In this document: piece after piece, positions 16,423-26,716 of the stretch
Position numbering within the stretch: position 1 is the stretch's first letter
How the letters are laid out: each line of letters starts with the position of its first letter
Assembly (NCBI GenBank): GCA_003249015.1
Contig: QBLS01000020.1
Location: 23,501-87,500, forward strand
Direction of reading: 5' to 3'
Origin: Pseudanabaena sp.
GTDB lineage: Bacteria; Cyanobacteriota; Cyanobacteriia; Pseudanabaenales; Pseudanabaenaceae
DNA: 64,000 bases
Translations under genes and position numbers: made by a program
The notes under the pieces: model-generated
What the model was told of the DNA's origin: nothing
Databases searched by the model: none
Seen by the model: the letters and a program-made list of their open reading frames with translations, nothing else

Positions 16423-18399
16423 TTATGGTTTATTTTTGAGAATATCCTTTGCCATGTTCAAAAAGTAATCGGGACTATCAGCACCATTGTTTGCACTGCG
16501 GCGATCGCTATCGTTTGTCTTTTGGGCAATATCGAGGTCAGAAAGCACCACTGGCGTGATATCCAGCGTATTGGGAGATAAAACCTCCGATGGTGCAGGG
16601 GAGAGCGTCTTCGGTGTATGTAGCAAGTAGACAATGCGATCGCCTGCTTGCCATGTCACATCCACAGACACGATCTGCAATTGTTCTTTTCTCTCAAATA
16701 TCAGGGGTAATAATATTCCCGCGTTGAACATCGTATTAAAACTATTTAACTGATACTGAATATCTTGATCAGTGATGAAAATTTCACCGACCCGAACTTC
16801 TCTTTGGAGAATATATTGATTCCAAGATTTAATCGGAACCCGATCGCTAAAGGCTTGCTGTACCGATATATTTTCTTCGCGATCATTACTATCTAATTCG
16901 CCACTGCGGACATATACTGCAAATACTTTGGGCGGCTTAAACTCCTTTACCACCAACTGAGCGATCACAATATTTACGTCAGTGTTCACCGTCAGCGCTA
17001 CAAAAGTTCCCACAGAATCCAGTCCCGCATCAGCGAGGGACTTGGCATCTAGCCCATTACTGACAAAAGCGGGAATATCATACTCAGCCGCTTGTTTGCA
17101 AAGTTCAGCACTCGTATCAATCACCGATACCCTTTGACCATTGGCTTGAAATAATCGCGCAATCAATACACCAATGGGATTACTGCCGACAATCACTAAT
17201 CCAGAAATATCAGGTTGATTTAGCCCCAATAACTTGGCGACAAATTTTGCAGAAAGCCCCTGTAAAAATACAGTCATGGCGATCGTCAAAAACACCAGAG
17301 CCTTAATCGATTCACCACCATTAACGCCCCGCTCGGTCAATAAAATCGAAAATAAAGAAGCCACCGAAGCCGCCACAATTCCCCTTGGCGCACACCAAGC
17401 CATGAAAGCTTTTTGTCGCCATGTAAAGCTACTATTCCAAGTGCTAATAATCACATTGAGCGGTCGCACCACAAACATCAAAAATAGAACTGTTTTTACT
17501 CCATCCCAACCCAAAGCGAAGATACTCGGAATGGAGAGATTAGCTGATAGCAGAATAAACAAAACCGACACAATCAAGGCGACAAGCTGACTTTTAAACT
17601 TAAGCAAAGCGCGATTATTCGGTACTTCTGAGGCTCGAAGCACAATCCCCATAACCACAACAGCCGTTAATCCAGATTCACTTTGAATTGTCTGGGCGAT
17701 CCCAAATACACCCAACACTGCCGCCACCACCACCGCACTTTTGGTGTCTTCAGCCAAGAAAGTTGCCCGTTGCAAAAAAACACCCAAGAGCCAGCCTGCG
17801 ATCGCACCGATCGCACCACCCACTCCCAACCGTATGCCCAAATCACTAACTACGGCAAAAGCCCCTGCGGTGGTATTCAGTGCAACATCCAGAACAACAA
17901 CTGCCAGCACAGAACCGATCGCATCTATTAATACCCCCTCCCCTTCCAAGATTGTCGCTAGTCGGCGATCAAGTCCCACTTCCTCAATAATCGGATTTAC
18001 CACCGTGGGGCCCGTCACCACGACTAACGCTGCATACAGAAAAGCGATCGTCCAAGGAAACTCACTAAACCAGTAAGCCGCAAATCCACCACCGATGAGG
18101 GTAATCAAAGCGCCAATCGTAATTAAATTACGCAGGCTTTCCGAAACTTTTCCTAAATCCTTAAGCTGTAAATTTAATCCTCCATCAAATAAGATCAAAG
18201 CCACCGAAATAGAGACGATCGCTTCTAGCCCATCACCTAAACCCCTTGGTTGCACAAGATTAAGCCCATCACCCCCCAGAGCCACCCCAAAAATCAATAA
18301 AAAAACAATACTGGGAACTCGAAAAAAGTTGGCAATTACTCGCGCCGCAATACCTGCCACGATCGCAATAATAATGATTAGGGAGAGGGAGCCTTCCAT
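16423..18399 (-). CDS. CPA1-type cation:proton antiporter with TrkA-N/RCK domain
   Basis: A 658-residue protein. Residues about 1-390 form 12 or so membrane segments of the NhaP/CPA1 exchanger family, including GPTVVNPIIEEVGLDRRLATIL, where the acidic and polar residues sit in the ion pathway, and WCAPRGIVAASVASLF. A Rossmann-like TrkA-N domain follows (about 395-510, beginning ISGLVIVGSNPIGVLIARLF), which in related proteins senses NAD(H) or nucleotides. A short TrkA-C-like tail follows. It probably exchanges Na+ or K+ for protons and helps salt and pH balance. It is a single-gene unit. Confidence 0.87.
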   Translation of the reverse strand: MEGSLSLIIIIAIVAGIAARVIANFFRVPSIVFLLIFGVALGGDGLNLVQPRGLGDGLEAIVSISVALILFDGGLNLQLKDLGKVSESLRNLITIGALITLIGGGFAAYWFSEFPWTIAFLYAALVVVTGPTVVNPIIEEVGLDRRLATILEGEGVLIDAIGSVLAVVVLDVALNTTAGAFAVVSDLGIRLGVGGAIGAIAGWLLGVFLQRATFLAEDTKSAVVVAAVLGVFGIAQTIQSESGLTAVVVMGIVLRASEVPNNRALLKFKSQLVALIVSVLFILLSANLSIPSIFALGWDGVKTVLFLMFVVRPLNVIISTWNSSFTWRQKAFMAWCAPRGIVAASVASLFSILLTERGVNGGESIKALVFLTIAMTVFLQGLSAKFVAKLLGLNQPDISGLVIVGSNPIGVLIARLFQANGQRVSVIDTSAELCKQAAEYDIPAFVSNGLDAKSLADAGLDSVGTFVALTVNTDVNIVIAQLVVKEFKPPKVFAVYVRSGELDSNDREENISVQQAFSDRVPIKSWNQYILQREVRVGEIFITDQDIQYQLNSFNTMFNAGILLPLIFERKEQLQIVSVDVTWQAGDRIVYLLHTPKTLSPAPSEVLSPNTLDITPVVLSDLDIAQKTNDSDRRSANNGADSPDYFLNMAKDILKNKP

Positions 18400-18510
18400 T
18401 CTAAGATCAACGTTTACGGGCTGTAGTTCTAAACCAAAATTATTTTTTTGAAAGCTCGCCGTAGGCGAGCTTTCAAAAAATGATTCAGTAAATAGAGCGA
18501 GGCTCTACTA

Positions 18511-20097
18511 TTACTGATCCAGTGATACTGATAGGGTAACGTTAAACTGAGCCTCAAAGGGTTGTTTCTTGTAATCAAGGCTCCAAAGTTCTAAGGTACA
18601 AGGATCTTGGTGCTGTCTAGGAATCAGTTGTAAAGTGCAAGCCCGCGATCGCGGATTACAAACCACCCGAATTGAAGCGATCGCGCCAATCTGACGACGA
18701 TCTAAAGCCGTGGCAAGCCGCAGGAAATTACTAGCTTGGCGGACAAATAATTTAGAGCGATCATTGGTAATCCGTTGAAAATTTTCATGCTTCTTTTTCG
18801 GTTCGCTCTTGCGGTGATAACGGGCTAGATTGGCAATTATTTCTATTTCTGATTCGGTGTAGCCCAACAGTTCTCCATTACGAATTAAATAATAGGAATG
18901 TTTATGATGGGCATCATGGCTGATGTGATGCCCCGAATTATGAAGCATGGCAGCCGCCCAAAGTAAATGCCGTTCTTGATCCCCCCATTCATGGAAAATT
19001 CCCTTCGTTTGATCAAAAAGGCTCAAGGCATGGTCAGCCACCTGCTTGGCATAGGCGATATTAATTCCATATTTATCCGCAAGCTTGAGAATACTGCGAT
19101 CGCGAATTGAACTTTGATAGCGCCAACCATCCTCAATATAACCATGACGAATCATCCAATCGACGACCAGCCCCTCCCGCAAAGCTCTCTGACAGAGGGT
19201 AATACTTGGCACTCCCAACAAGCGCATTGTTTCCACTAATACCAAGGCTCCCGCCAAAATAATCTCGGCTCGCTTTTGACGAACTAGATTAGTACGTTCC
19301 TCCAGATTGGCTCTCCGCAATCGCCAGACCATATTCTCTAAGTCAGCAAAGGGAATTTCATAACCCTGCAAAGGATTAGGTACAAGACCAAGATTTTCTT
19401 TAGCATGAAGTGTGGCAAGGGTTTCAATCGTGCCAGATGTGCCGATCGCTTTTACGGAATTAATATTTTGGTTATTTAGTAAAGCCTTAAGATCATCCGT
19501 AGGACGCTCGATCGAGCCGTGAATATATCCCAACAAACGCTCATAGTCAGGTTGAGAAATCGGATCAGTCTTCACAAATAAATCGGTTAATCGCACGGCT
19601 CCAATCTTAGTACTGCTTAAATAGATCGGATCGCGCCCATCCCCCAAGACCATTTCCGTCGAGCCGCCGCCAATATCAATCAATAGGTGCGGCTCATCAC
19701 GCAAGTCCATTGCTGAAATTACGCCCAAATAAATCCGCCGCGCTTCCTCTTGCCCCGAAATTATTTCAATATCTAAGCCCAGTTCACTGTAAATACGCTG
19801 AATAAATTCATGTCCATTGGGGGCTTCACGAGTGGCACTAGTGGCGACCGCGACAATTTCTTCCACCTTAAAGGTTCGACAGATTTCTTGACATCGTTTT
19901 AGGGCTTCTATGGAACGCAGCATGGCATCTTCAGTAAGATTTCCTGTCTGAGCGCAGCGTTCTCCCAGCCTCACGGTAGCTTTTTCCGACTCAATCACGC
20001 TAAAAGTTGGGATCGAAGTTTTGATCTCCACGATTACCATGTGAATGGAGTTCGTGCCGACATCGATCGCCGCCAAAGTTTTAACATCTGAAGCCAT
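18511..20097 (-). CDS. ppx: Ppx/GppA phosphatase family protein (exopolyphosphatase type)
   Basis: A 528-residue enzyme of the ASKHA fold family that removes phosphate from polyphosphate or pppGpp. Conserved elements are AAIDVGTNSIHMVIVEI at the N terminus, VAVATSATREAPNG, the phosphate-binding LIDIGGGSTEMVLGD, and SVKAIGTSGTIETLA. The C-terminal half carries an HD-like domain (AAMLHNSGHHISHDAHHKHS). Length and domains match Ppx rather than the shorter GppA-like forms. I start at the ATG at 20095-20097 (MASDVKTL), with GGAAA 9 bases before it. It is divergent from the response regulator-kinase gene. Confidence 0.88.
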   Translation of the reverse strand: MASDVKTLAAIDVGTNSIHMVIVEIKTSIPTFSVIESEKATVRLGERCAQTGNLTEDAMLRSIEALKRCQEICRTFKVEEIVAVATSATREAPNGHEFIQRIYSELGLDIEIISGQEEARRIYLGVISAMDLRDEPHLLIDIGGGSTEMVLGDGRDPIYLSSTKIGAVRLTDLFVKTDPISQPDYERLLGYIHGSIERPTDDLKALLNNQNINSVKAIGTSGTIETLATLHAKENLGLVPNPLQGYEIPFADLENMVWRLRRANLEERTNLVRQKRAEIILAGALVLVETMRLLGVPSITLCQRALREGLVVDWMIRHGYIEDGWRYQSSIRDRSILKLADKYGINIAYAKQVADHALSLFDQTKGIFHEWGDQERHLLWAAAMLHNSGHHISHDAHHKHSYYLIRNGELLGYTESEIEIIANLARYHRKSEPKKKHENFQRITNDRSKLFVRQASNFLRLATALDRRQIGAIASIRVVCNPRSRACTLQLIPRQHQDPCTLELWSLDYKKQPFEAQFNVTLSVSLDQ

Positions 20098-20147
20098 AGC
20101 TGTTTCCGCGAAATATCTCAAGTCATGGTAAAGGAAAATCTGTCACA

Positions 20148-21296
20148 ATGAAAGCTACAGTCAGACCAGCAGCAAGTGGCTTAGCCACCCATTTACAAAA
20201 TCTCATGGGGAAACAACCAGTTATTTTAATCGTGGACGATGAACCAGCTAATTTTGATGTAATCGAAATTTTGCTGTTCAAAGAAGGCTATCAACTTCAT
20301 TACAAAGATAGTGGTGCAAAGGCGATCGCTGCCTGTGACGAGATTGCTCCCGACTTGATTTTGCTAGATGTGATGATGCCAGACCTCGATGGGATCGAGG
20401 TGTGCCAAAGACTTAAAACCAATCCGCGATCACAGCATATTCCCATTATTACGATTACAGCGCTATCGGGCAAAGAGGACTTGGCGCGTTGTCTGGATGC
20501 AGGGGCTGATGACTTTATCAGTAAGCCAATTAATAGTACCGAGCTACGCGCTCGCGTCCGCTCGATGCTGCGGATTAAGTCTCAGTATGATCAGATCCAA
20601 TCGACGATGAAACTAAGGGAGGAGATGATGCAGACAATTGTGCATGATCTGCGTAATCCTCTGATTGGAGTCATTTTAGGCTGCGATACTCTCAAAAGTT
20701 TGGACGTACCTGAAAGGGCAAAAAAAAGAATTGAACAGATTAGCAAAACTACTGAACAGATGCGATTTCTGATTGATGACATCCTCACTATCGGCAGGAT
20801 TGAGGCTAACAAAATCACTCTAAACCTTACTCACCTAGATGTGAGTGATATTGCCAAGTCAGCGATCGCTGATTTTGAAACGATCGCGGCACAAAAGCAG
20901 ATTCAACTTGTGGGAAGCTTTACCAAAGAGCCAGCTACAGTGCTAGTAGATACGCACTTAATGCGTCGAGTAATAACTAATTTAATCGACAATGCCATCA
21001 AATTCTCACCGACTCACAGTTCCGTAAGAGTCAATATTGAGTATTTGCCACAGAATCCCGATCGCGATGATCTAGTCAAAATAGAAGTTATTGATCAGGG
21101 TGCAGGAGTAAGTCACGATCAGAAGCATGTGATTTTTGAAAAATATGAAGTGGGAAGTATCGCCACAGGGATCTCGCAAATTGGCTTAGGTTTGTCATTT
21201 TGCAAGATGGTTGTGGAAACTCACCACGGCAGTATCTACGTGGTTAACAACCAGCCCACAGGCTCGATTTTTACGATTTTATTAGATCGTGCTTAA
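20148..21296 (+). CDS. Response regulator-histidine kinase hybrid (REC-HisKA-HATPase)
   Basis: A 382-residue soluble signalling protein. An N-terminal receiver domain (about 24-140) has the acidic pair DDE at 30-32, the phospho-acceptor D74 in LLDVMMPDLDG and K126 in SKPIN. A HisKA dimerisation helix follows with H166 in IVHDLRNPL. The catalytic ATPase domain has NLIDNAIKFSP, IDQGAGV and GLGLSFCKMVV. The REC-first order means the kinase is probably controlled by phosphorylation of its own receiver from another kinase. It shares a divergent promoter region with ppx, which hints at joint regulation only. The signal is unknown. Confidence 0.9.
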   Translation: MKATVRPAASGLATHLQNLMGKQPVILIVDDEPANFDVIEILLFKEGYQLHYKDSGAKAIAACDEIAPDLILLDVMMPDLDGIEVCQRLKTNPRSQHIPIITITALSGKEDLARCLDAGADDFISKPINSTELRARVRSMLRIKSQYDQIQSTMKLREEMMQTIVHDLRNPLIGVILGCDTLKSLDVPERAKKRIEQISKTTEQMRFLIDDILTIGRIEANKITLNLTHLDVSDIAKSAIADFETIAAQKQIQLVGSFTKEPATVLVDTHLMRRVITNLIDNAIKFSPTHSSVRVNIEYLPQNPDRDDLVKIEVIDQGAGVSHDQKHVIFEKYEVGSIATGISQIGLGLSFCKMVVETHHGSIYVVNNQPTGSIFTILLDRA

Positions 21297-21374
21297 TTAA
21301 AACTTGCCTGCATCAGAACCGCTAGAGTTGCAAGTGGCTATAGAATAGAGAATACATAAGCATTTCGGCAGGAG

Positions 21375-22649
21375 TTGGATTTGATTTCTTCGGCATCATC
21401 ATCTAATTACTTGGATACTGACACTTTAAATCGCGATCGCGAAGTAGATCTATATATCCACCGATCGCAATTTCCTGCCCTAGAAATCAAAAACCGCACT
21501 TACTTTAACTATGGTGGTCAGGGCGTAATCTGTGCCGATGCCCTCGATTCCATCACCAAAAACTTTCATCATATCGAGTCCCTTGGCTGCTTTTCCAGTG
21601 CGGCTGGCGCTTGGATGATGTCGGAATATGACCAGACCAAAGCCGTCATTGCCGAACAATTGCAAGTCAGCCCCATCACAATTACCCTTACAGAAAATAC
21701 AACCATAGGTTGCAATATTGCCCTCTGGGCAGTGAACTGGCAGCAGGGCGATCGCCTACTACTTTCAGACTGCGAACATCCAGGGATTATCGCCTGTGCC
21801 GTCCAGATTCAAAAGCGCTTTGGCGTAGAAATTGATTATTTCCCTCTGAGCAGTACCCATAATGCCAGCGTTGAAGGCAAAGATAGCGAATCCGTTGTGG
21901 AATTGCTAGTAAAGCACTTGCAACCAACCACGCGCATGGTAATGCTGAGCCATATTTGCTGGAATACAGGACAAGTCGTACCGCTGAAGGCGATCGCCAA
22001 AGCTTGTCACGCTCAAAATGTATTTGTTGCCATTGATGCCGCCCAGTCTGCGGGGGTAATCCCCTTAGCCCTTGTAGATTCAGAAGTTGACTTTTATGCT
22101 TTTACGGCTCATAAGTGGTGGTGTGCACCTCTGGGGCTGGGTGCTCTGTACATTCGTTCAGAAATCTTTGATCAAATAGAGCCTGTATTTGTGGGATGGC
22201 GCGGACTAACAAATGGATTACCAATCCCACAATGGCGGCAAGATGGCGCAAAATTTGAAGTCGCTAGTTCGACCTATCCACTCTATGAAGCTCTCAGGAT
22301 TGCGATCGCCCATGCAAATAATTGGGGAACACAGCCTGCCCGTTATCAGCGCATTTGCAACTTGAGCCAAGTTCTATGGCACAAGTTAAATGAGCTGCCC
22401 CACATTCATTGTGTGCGCCAAGTTCCGCCAGAATCAGGTTTAGTTTCTTTTCAAATTAACCGAGAATTAGCTAAGAGTGCGATCGCGCAAAAGTCTCACG
22501 CACTAATATCCAAACACTTCGAGGCTGAAGACCAGATTTTTATTCGCGCCTTGGCTGATCCCAACTGCCTCCGAGCTTCAGTGCATTACCTAACTTCCCT
22601 CGCCGATATCGATCAGCTTGTCGCCAGACTAGCTAGCCTTGCTTCTTAA
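21375..22649 (+). CDS. Class V aminotransferase, cysteine/cystine lyase-like
   Basis: A 424-residue PLP enzyme of the class V family. The PLP lysine is K247 in FTAHKWWCAP, and DAAQSAGVIPL and LSDCEHPGIIA are conserved cofactor-binding regions. The N-terminal YFNYGGQG and the HKWW motif resemble the cyanobacterial L-cysteine/cystine C-S lyase (C-DES) more than SufS, and the SufS catalytic-loop cysteine is not evident. It probably releases sulfur from cystine or cysteine for Fe-S or thiol use. The start is a TTG (21375 or 21381) placed just after a strong GGCAGGAG ribosome binding site. Confidence 0.8.
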   Translation: MDLISSASSSNYLDTDTLNRDREVDLYIHRSQFPALEIKNRTYFNYGGQGVICADALDSITKNFHHIESLGCFSSAAGAWMMSEYDQTKAVIAEQLQVSPITITLTENTTIGCNIALWAVNWQQGDRLLLSDCEHPGIIACAVQIQKRFGVEIDYFPLSSTHNASVEGKDSESVVELLVKHLQPTTRMVMLSHICWNTGQVVPLKAIAKACHAQNVFVAIDAAQSAGVIPLALVDSEVDFYAFTAHKWWCAPLGLGALYIRSEIFDQIEPVFVGWRGLTNGLPIPQWRQDGAKFEVASSTYPLYEALRIAIAHANNWGTQPARYQRICNLSQVLWHKLNELPHIHCVRQVPPESGLVSFQINRELAKSAIAQKSHALISKHFEAEDQIFIRALADPNCLRASVHYLTSLADIDQLVARLASLAS

Positions 22650-22720
22650 ATAATTGATAGAGCGGCTTCGCCATGCCATCAATTATGGCTGTAGACACTT
22701 GCTTTTTATTAGGCGAAATT

Positions 22721-22774
22721 AAAATCCAAAAAGCGAGTGGCGGCGCGAAGCACCGCCACTCGTCTTCTGGTTTT
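22721..22774. repeat. GTGGCGGCGC-family palindrome, copy 2
   Basis: AAAATCCAAAAAGCGAGTGG, CGGCGC, a short loop, then ACCGCCACTCGTCTTCTGG and TTTT. An imperfect smaller palindrome precedes it at about 22648-22688 (ATAATTGAT...ATCAATTAT). Confidence 0.85.
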
Positions 22775-22851
22775 GTGTCATAACAAGACTGGCGACAGCT
22801 ATATTTAATACTTAAAGATTTTCTCAAGAATTTTTCACTTATAACTTAACC

Positions 22852-23457
22852 ATGTCCCTATTTTCACAAGCCCCACAACAAGATCAAAACAACAAAGATG
22901 TCACCCTGTCGCGATCGCAGGTGCTGATAGCCATGGCTGTGACTGCTGCAATCTTTTTGGGAATCTCAAAAGTCTGGGTTTATTTAACAGGAATACCAAT
23001 GGTTCCGTTATATTGGCAGCCACAACACGCAGTCATTGGTGCAGGTATTGGCTTAGGGGTTGCTTTGTTAAGTAGCGTCATCTTTGAGCTATGGGAAAGC
23101 TACCGCTTTGCGGCAACGGAGTATCTGGAAATGGTACTTAAACCCTTAGAGCCGATTGATTTAATTTGGCTGGGTTTATTACCTGGGTTAAGTGAAGAAA
23201 TGTTATTTCGGGGTGTGGCATTACCAGCTTTAGGGATGAATGCAATTGCGCTAATTATTACGAGTTCTGTATTTGGCTTACTGCATATGGCAAGCGCTAA
23301 GCATTTGTCTTACACAGTTTGGGCGATCGCGGTGGGCATGATGCTCGGTGCAGTCACAATTTCCACAGGTAATTTACTTGCCGCGATTACGGCTCACGTA
23401 CTTACCAATTTTCTGTCAGGGGTTATTTGGAGATGGAAGCAATCAAAATTAGCTTAG
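22852..23457 (+). CDS. CPBP family intramembrane metalloprotease
   Basis: A 201-residue membrane protein of the CPBP (CAAX protease and bacteriocin-processing, Abi) family. The catalytic motifs are present: EE in LSEEMLFRGVALPAL (near residue 120), the first histidine in FGLLHMA and the last in TAHVLTNF. About five membrane segments are visible. Family members cleave membrane-bound peptides or act in bacteriocin self-immunity, and cyanobacteria have several paralogues of unknown target. It is transcribed just ahead of the yggS/pipY-like gene but is separated from it by a palindrome. Confidence 0.85.
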   Translation: MSLFSQAPQQDQNNKDVTLSRSQVLIAMAVTAAIFLGISKVWVYLTGIPMVPLYWQPQHAVIGAGIGLGVALLSSVIFELWESYRFAATEYLEMVLKPLEPIDLIWLGLLPGLSEEMLFRGVALPALGMNAIALIITSSVFGLLHMASAKHLSYTVWAIAVGMMLGAVTISTGNLLAAITAHVLTNFLSGVIWRWKQSKLA

Positions 23458-23484
23458 GGAATTGCTAATAGTTAAAGTACTTGG

Positions 23485-23539
23485 GGCTTCGACTTCGCTC
23501 AGCCAACATAAATGAAGCTGGCTGAGCGAAGTCGAAGCC
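23485..23539. repeat. TTCGACTTCGCTCAGC-family palindrome, copy 3
   Basis: GGCTTCGACTTCGCTCAGCC and its mirror around a 15-base loop. It shares the stem of the copies at 11792 and 16365. It lies between the CPBP protease and the pipY-like gene, which are in the same direction. Confidence 0.9.
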
Positions 23540-23594
23540 TTACCAACTTGGTGGGACATTTTTTATAGAATTTACTCTTTGTGAAACGCTGGTT

Positions 23595-24269
23595 ATGTCT
23601 GAAGTCAAATCTGAATTTAGTCAAGTAATTGCTGAGCGAATTAATCGAATTCGTGCAAGTATTTCGCCAGAGGTAAAGCTGGTGGCAGTTAGCAAATATA
23701 CAACCACAGAAGCAATCCGAGCCGCCTATGCCGCAGGTATCCGCGACTTCGGAGAGTCGCGAGTACAGGAGTCAAAGGTCAAACAGACTGAACTTGCCGA
23801 TTTAGACATCACTTGGCACATGATCGGCTCTTTGCAAAGTAATAAAGCAAAATCGGCGTTCGCCCAATTTGACTGGATACATTCCATCGATCGCCTTAGC
23901 CTCGCGGAACAATGCGATCGCTTAGTACAAGAAACAGGTAAATCGCCAAAACTTTTATTACAAGTCAAGCTGGCAGATGATCCCAGTAAATCAGGCTGGT
24001 CAGAATCAGAACTACTAGCCGACTTAGCCCAATTAAAAAACCTCCAAAAATTGCAAATTGTCGGACTAATGACAATCCTACCTTTGGGATTGAGTGAAGC
24101 TCAAGCCTATGAGGTTTTTAGCCTTGCTGTCCAACTAGCCGCCAAGTTGCGATCGCTAGGCTGGGAGAATATTCAAGAATTATCAATGGGAATGTCCGCT
24201 GACTACGCGATCGCGGTGAAGGCAGGAGCCTCAATTATTCGTGTTGGCAACCAAATTTTTGCAACCTAA
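23595..24269 (+). CDS. pipY: YggS/PipY family PLP homeostasis protein
   Basis: A 224-residue single-domain PLP-binding protein of the YggS/PROSC family. The PLP lysine is K34 in KLVAVSKYTT. Other conserved features are FGESRVQE, WHMIGSLQSNKAK, LMTILP and LSMGMSADY near the C terminus, which binds the phosphate. The protein buffers PLP supply and amino-acid balance and has no known catalytic reaction. Cyanobacteria usually place pipX just upstream; here a CPBP protease takes that place. The series pipY-sepF-proC is common across bacteria and supports the call. Confidence 0.9.
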   Translation: MSEVKSEFSQVIAERINRIRASISPEVKLVAVSKYTTTEAIRAAYAAGIRDFGESRVQESKVKQTELADLDITWHMIGSLQSNKAKSAFAQFDWIHSIDRLSLAEQCDRLVQETGKSPKLLLQVKLADDPSKSGWSESELLADLAQLKNLQKLQIVGLMTILPLGLSEAQAYEVFSLAVQLAAKLRSLGWENIQELSMGMSADYAIAVKAGASIIRVGNQIFAT

Positions 24270-25242
24270 AGCCAAAAGACGAGTGGCGACAGCTAGTCAT
24301 TTCTTTATTTGGTATGAGATTGGTAAAACTGTAATTTTTACTTGCTAGGTTTCCCTAAACCTGATATAAGTTTAGCTGCTTATCAGATTGCGTCAGCAAT
24401 TTCGCAAATTAACATGAGTAAGCCAAGGATTAGACTGGAGACGAGAATTATTATCACGTCCGTTAATCTAATTTGATCAATAAATTTGTATCTCAGAATA
24501 CTTTAGTTAAAAACAATAACAACACCGAGCAAACGATTAGTAAAAGCATATGTAAAATTGCTGTCCCCAATCATTTATTAGAGTAGTGAGATTTCGATTT
24601 CAATGCGCCAACTATATATGTAAGTTGGTCAAAATGATGCGATGAGCTTGTTTAAGTATCGTAGACACTTTCAACTCGTTGAGGACTTTTACAGTTACTA
24701 ATTTTCAGTTTGAACCCTTGATTGTTAAATGATCTGAGAAAAGCAAATTAGTGATTAAATATGACTTTTAACAGTTTTTTAATTGGCATCACATAGTACA
24801 ATTAGCATCAGTTAGGCTCACATAGCCGCCTTTCGTCGATGATTAATTTGTATTATTAATTCGTCAATACTTAGTAGGCTTGCTCAATTATTAAAAACTT
24901 GTTAAATATCCCAAAGGATTTGCCCAGCAAGTTGATATGTCTAGTTCGTCAAATTCTGATTACATCTAGGATGTATTAAAAAAAGAGCTGTTTTTGTCGT
25001 ACTAAAAAAAAATAATGACCATATCTAGCTTTTTTGCCTGTTATCGGTTACAGTCTGCGAGTAAATATTTTGTCAATACTGTTTTGGACAGGAAAGACAA
25101 TTTGAATACCCTCAATTAAGGTAAATCCTTATTTGTAACTGGCTATTTCTTAGACCAGTTTAACTTGTTAAAACGTTTGATTTAGAATCGCACTCCTCGT
25201 CAAAGCCAAAAGAGAGGAGCAAAACACTAGGAGTTAATTACG
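24270..25242. other. 970-base ORF-free leader before sepF
   Basis: No ORF of note on either strand. The stretch is AT-rich. At its left end it has a half copy of the GTGGCGGCGC repeat (about 24271-24300). It also has small hairpins (CTAAAC...GTTTAG near 24353; CTCCTC...GAGGAG near 25191-25219). The strong ribosome binding site AGGAG lies 8 bases before the sepF ATG. The length suggests several promoters or an untranslated leader or small RNA, but I recognise no known RNA family. Confidence 0.5.
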
Positions 25243-25827
25243 ATGGGAATTTTTACAAAGCTAAAGGATTTTGTTGGTCTTTCTGAAGCTCAAGAGTACG
25301 AATATGAGTACGACGAAGCCAATGCTGGTCGCGAATATCAAGACATCTATCAAGAAGAAAATGGTGTCCTCGCTCCAGAACCAGAAGAACAACAAACACG
25401 TAGAACTCGCGAACGTCCAACTTCCCTAAGATCAACCTCTGACAACATGAGCAATGTGATTGGTATGCCTGGAGCAGCCAATGGCTTGTCTCAAGTAATG
25501 GTGATGGAACCTCGCAGCTTTGAAGAAATGCCTCAAGCGATCCAAGCCCTTCGCGAACGCAAGTCTGTAGTCCTCAACCTTACTATGATGGATCCAGATC
25601 AAGCTCAACGTGCAGTTGACTTTGTTGCAGGTGGTACTTATGCCCTTGATGGACATCAAGAACGCATTGGCGACAGCATTTTCTTGTTTGCTCCTTCCTG
25701 TGTACAAGTTACTTCTCAGTCTTCTGTACTAAATGAAGCTCCCATGACTCAGCCTCGTGTAGTCCGACCTACAGCAGCACCTGCACCAGCATGGGCAAAT
25801 GAAGCTGTCAGCCGTTTCGCGCAATAA
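25243..25827 (+). CDS. sepF: Cell division protein SepF
   Basis: A 194-residue SepF (Cdv2/YlmF), which anchors and bundles FtsZ filaments at the division site and is essential in cyanobacteria. The N-terminal [13 protein letters not shown] is the amphipathic membrane-binding helix. A charged, Glu-rich linker follows (about 18-65). The globular core has [45 protein letters not shown] and the C-terminal IFLFAPS. The gene comes after pipY and before proC, the usual order. It has a strong AGGAG site and a long leader. Confidence 0.93.
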   Translation: MGIFTKLKDFVGLSEAQEYEYEYDEANAGREYQDIYQEENGVLAPEPEEQQTRRTRERPTSLRSTSDNMSNVIGMPGAANGLSQVMVMEPRSFEEMPQAIQALRERKSVVLNLTMMDPDQAQRAVDFVAGGTYALDGHQERIGDSIFLFAPSCVQVTSQSSVLNEAPMTQPRVVRPTAAPAPAWANEAVSRFAQ

Positions 25828-25889
25828 TTACTGCAATAAAATCATTGCAAATAATTATTATTTAGGTTGTCAACAAAGCCAACAAAGCA

Positions 25890-26684
25890 TTGAAATCTCA
25901 ACTCAGTATCATTGGTGGCGGTGTTATGGGTGAGGCAATTTTGTCTCGCCTCATAGCTAGTCATACTTATTTGTCAGCAGATATCTGCGTAAGCGATCCT
26001 GTGGCAGATCGCCGCGATTTTTTAGCTGATAAATATAAAGTCAGAGTAACCCCAAACAATTTAGTTGCTGCTAATACTGAGGTGTTATTGTTGGCAGTCA
26101 AGCCTCAATCTCTAAGTACAGTAGCTTTGAGCTTAGCAAACGCTCCCGCAGACTGTATTGTTTCAATTTTGGCTGGCGTAACTATCGAAAAGCTCACCGC
26201 AGCTTTTCCAGCCAAACCAATTGTGCGAGCCATGCCTAACACGCCTGCACAGGTTGGTGCAGGCGTGACTGCGATCGCCACCAATGATCTAGTTGATCGC
26301 CAGCAACTAGAAGTCATAAAAAAGATTTTTGAATCAGTGGGAAAGGTGGTCGAAGTTGCCGAATCCTCACTCAATGCTGTAACTGGGCTATCTGGTTCTG
26401 GCCCTGCCTATGTAGCGTTGATGGTAGAAGCAATGGCTGACGGTGGTGTAGCCGCAGGGCTACCGAGGGCGATCGCCATGCAGCTAGCAATTCAAACTGT
26501 TTTCGGCACTGCTCAACTTTTAAGTGAAACTGGCTTACATCCTGCCCAATTGAAGGATCAAGTAACCAGTCCCGCAGGAACAACAATCGCGGCGATCGCT
26601 CATCTAGAAAAAGCGGGTTTACGTTCCGCTATGATAGAGGCTGTGCTTGCTGCTACCCGTCGTGCAGAAGAGTTGGGCAAGTAG
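25890..26684 (+). CDS. proC: Pyrroline-5-carboxylate reductase
   Basis: A 264-residue enzyme of the last step of proline synthesis, reducing pyrroline-5-carboxylate with NAD(P)H. The N-terminal [13 protein letters not shown] is the dinucleotide-binding glycine motif, and the substrate region includes [18 protein letters not shown] and the C-terminal [20 protein letters not shown]. Length is normal. The start is a TTG at 25890 with the glycine motif 7 residues in. It follows sepF by 62 bases and purM follows it, so one transcript may cover all three. Confidence 0.93.
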   Translation: MKSQLSIIGGGVMGEAILSRLIASHTYLSADICVSDPVADRRDFLADKYKVRVTPNNLVAANTEVLLLAVKPQSLSTVALSLANAPADCIVSILAGVTIEKLTAAFPAKPIVRAMPNTPAQVGAGVTAIATNDLVDRQQLEVIKKIFESVGKVVEVAESSLNAVTGLSGSGPAYVALMVEAMADGGVAAGLPRAIAMQLAIQTVFGTAQLLSETGLHPAQLKDQVTSPAGTTIAAIAHLEKAGLRSAMIEAVLAATRRAEELGK

Positions 26685-26716
26685 TAGCAGCGAATATTAT
26701 CAGGGAGTCATCGGTT

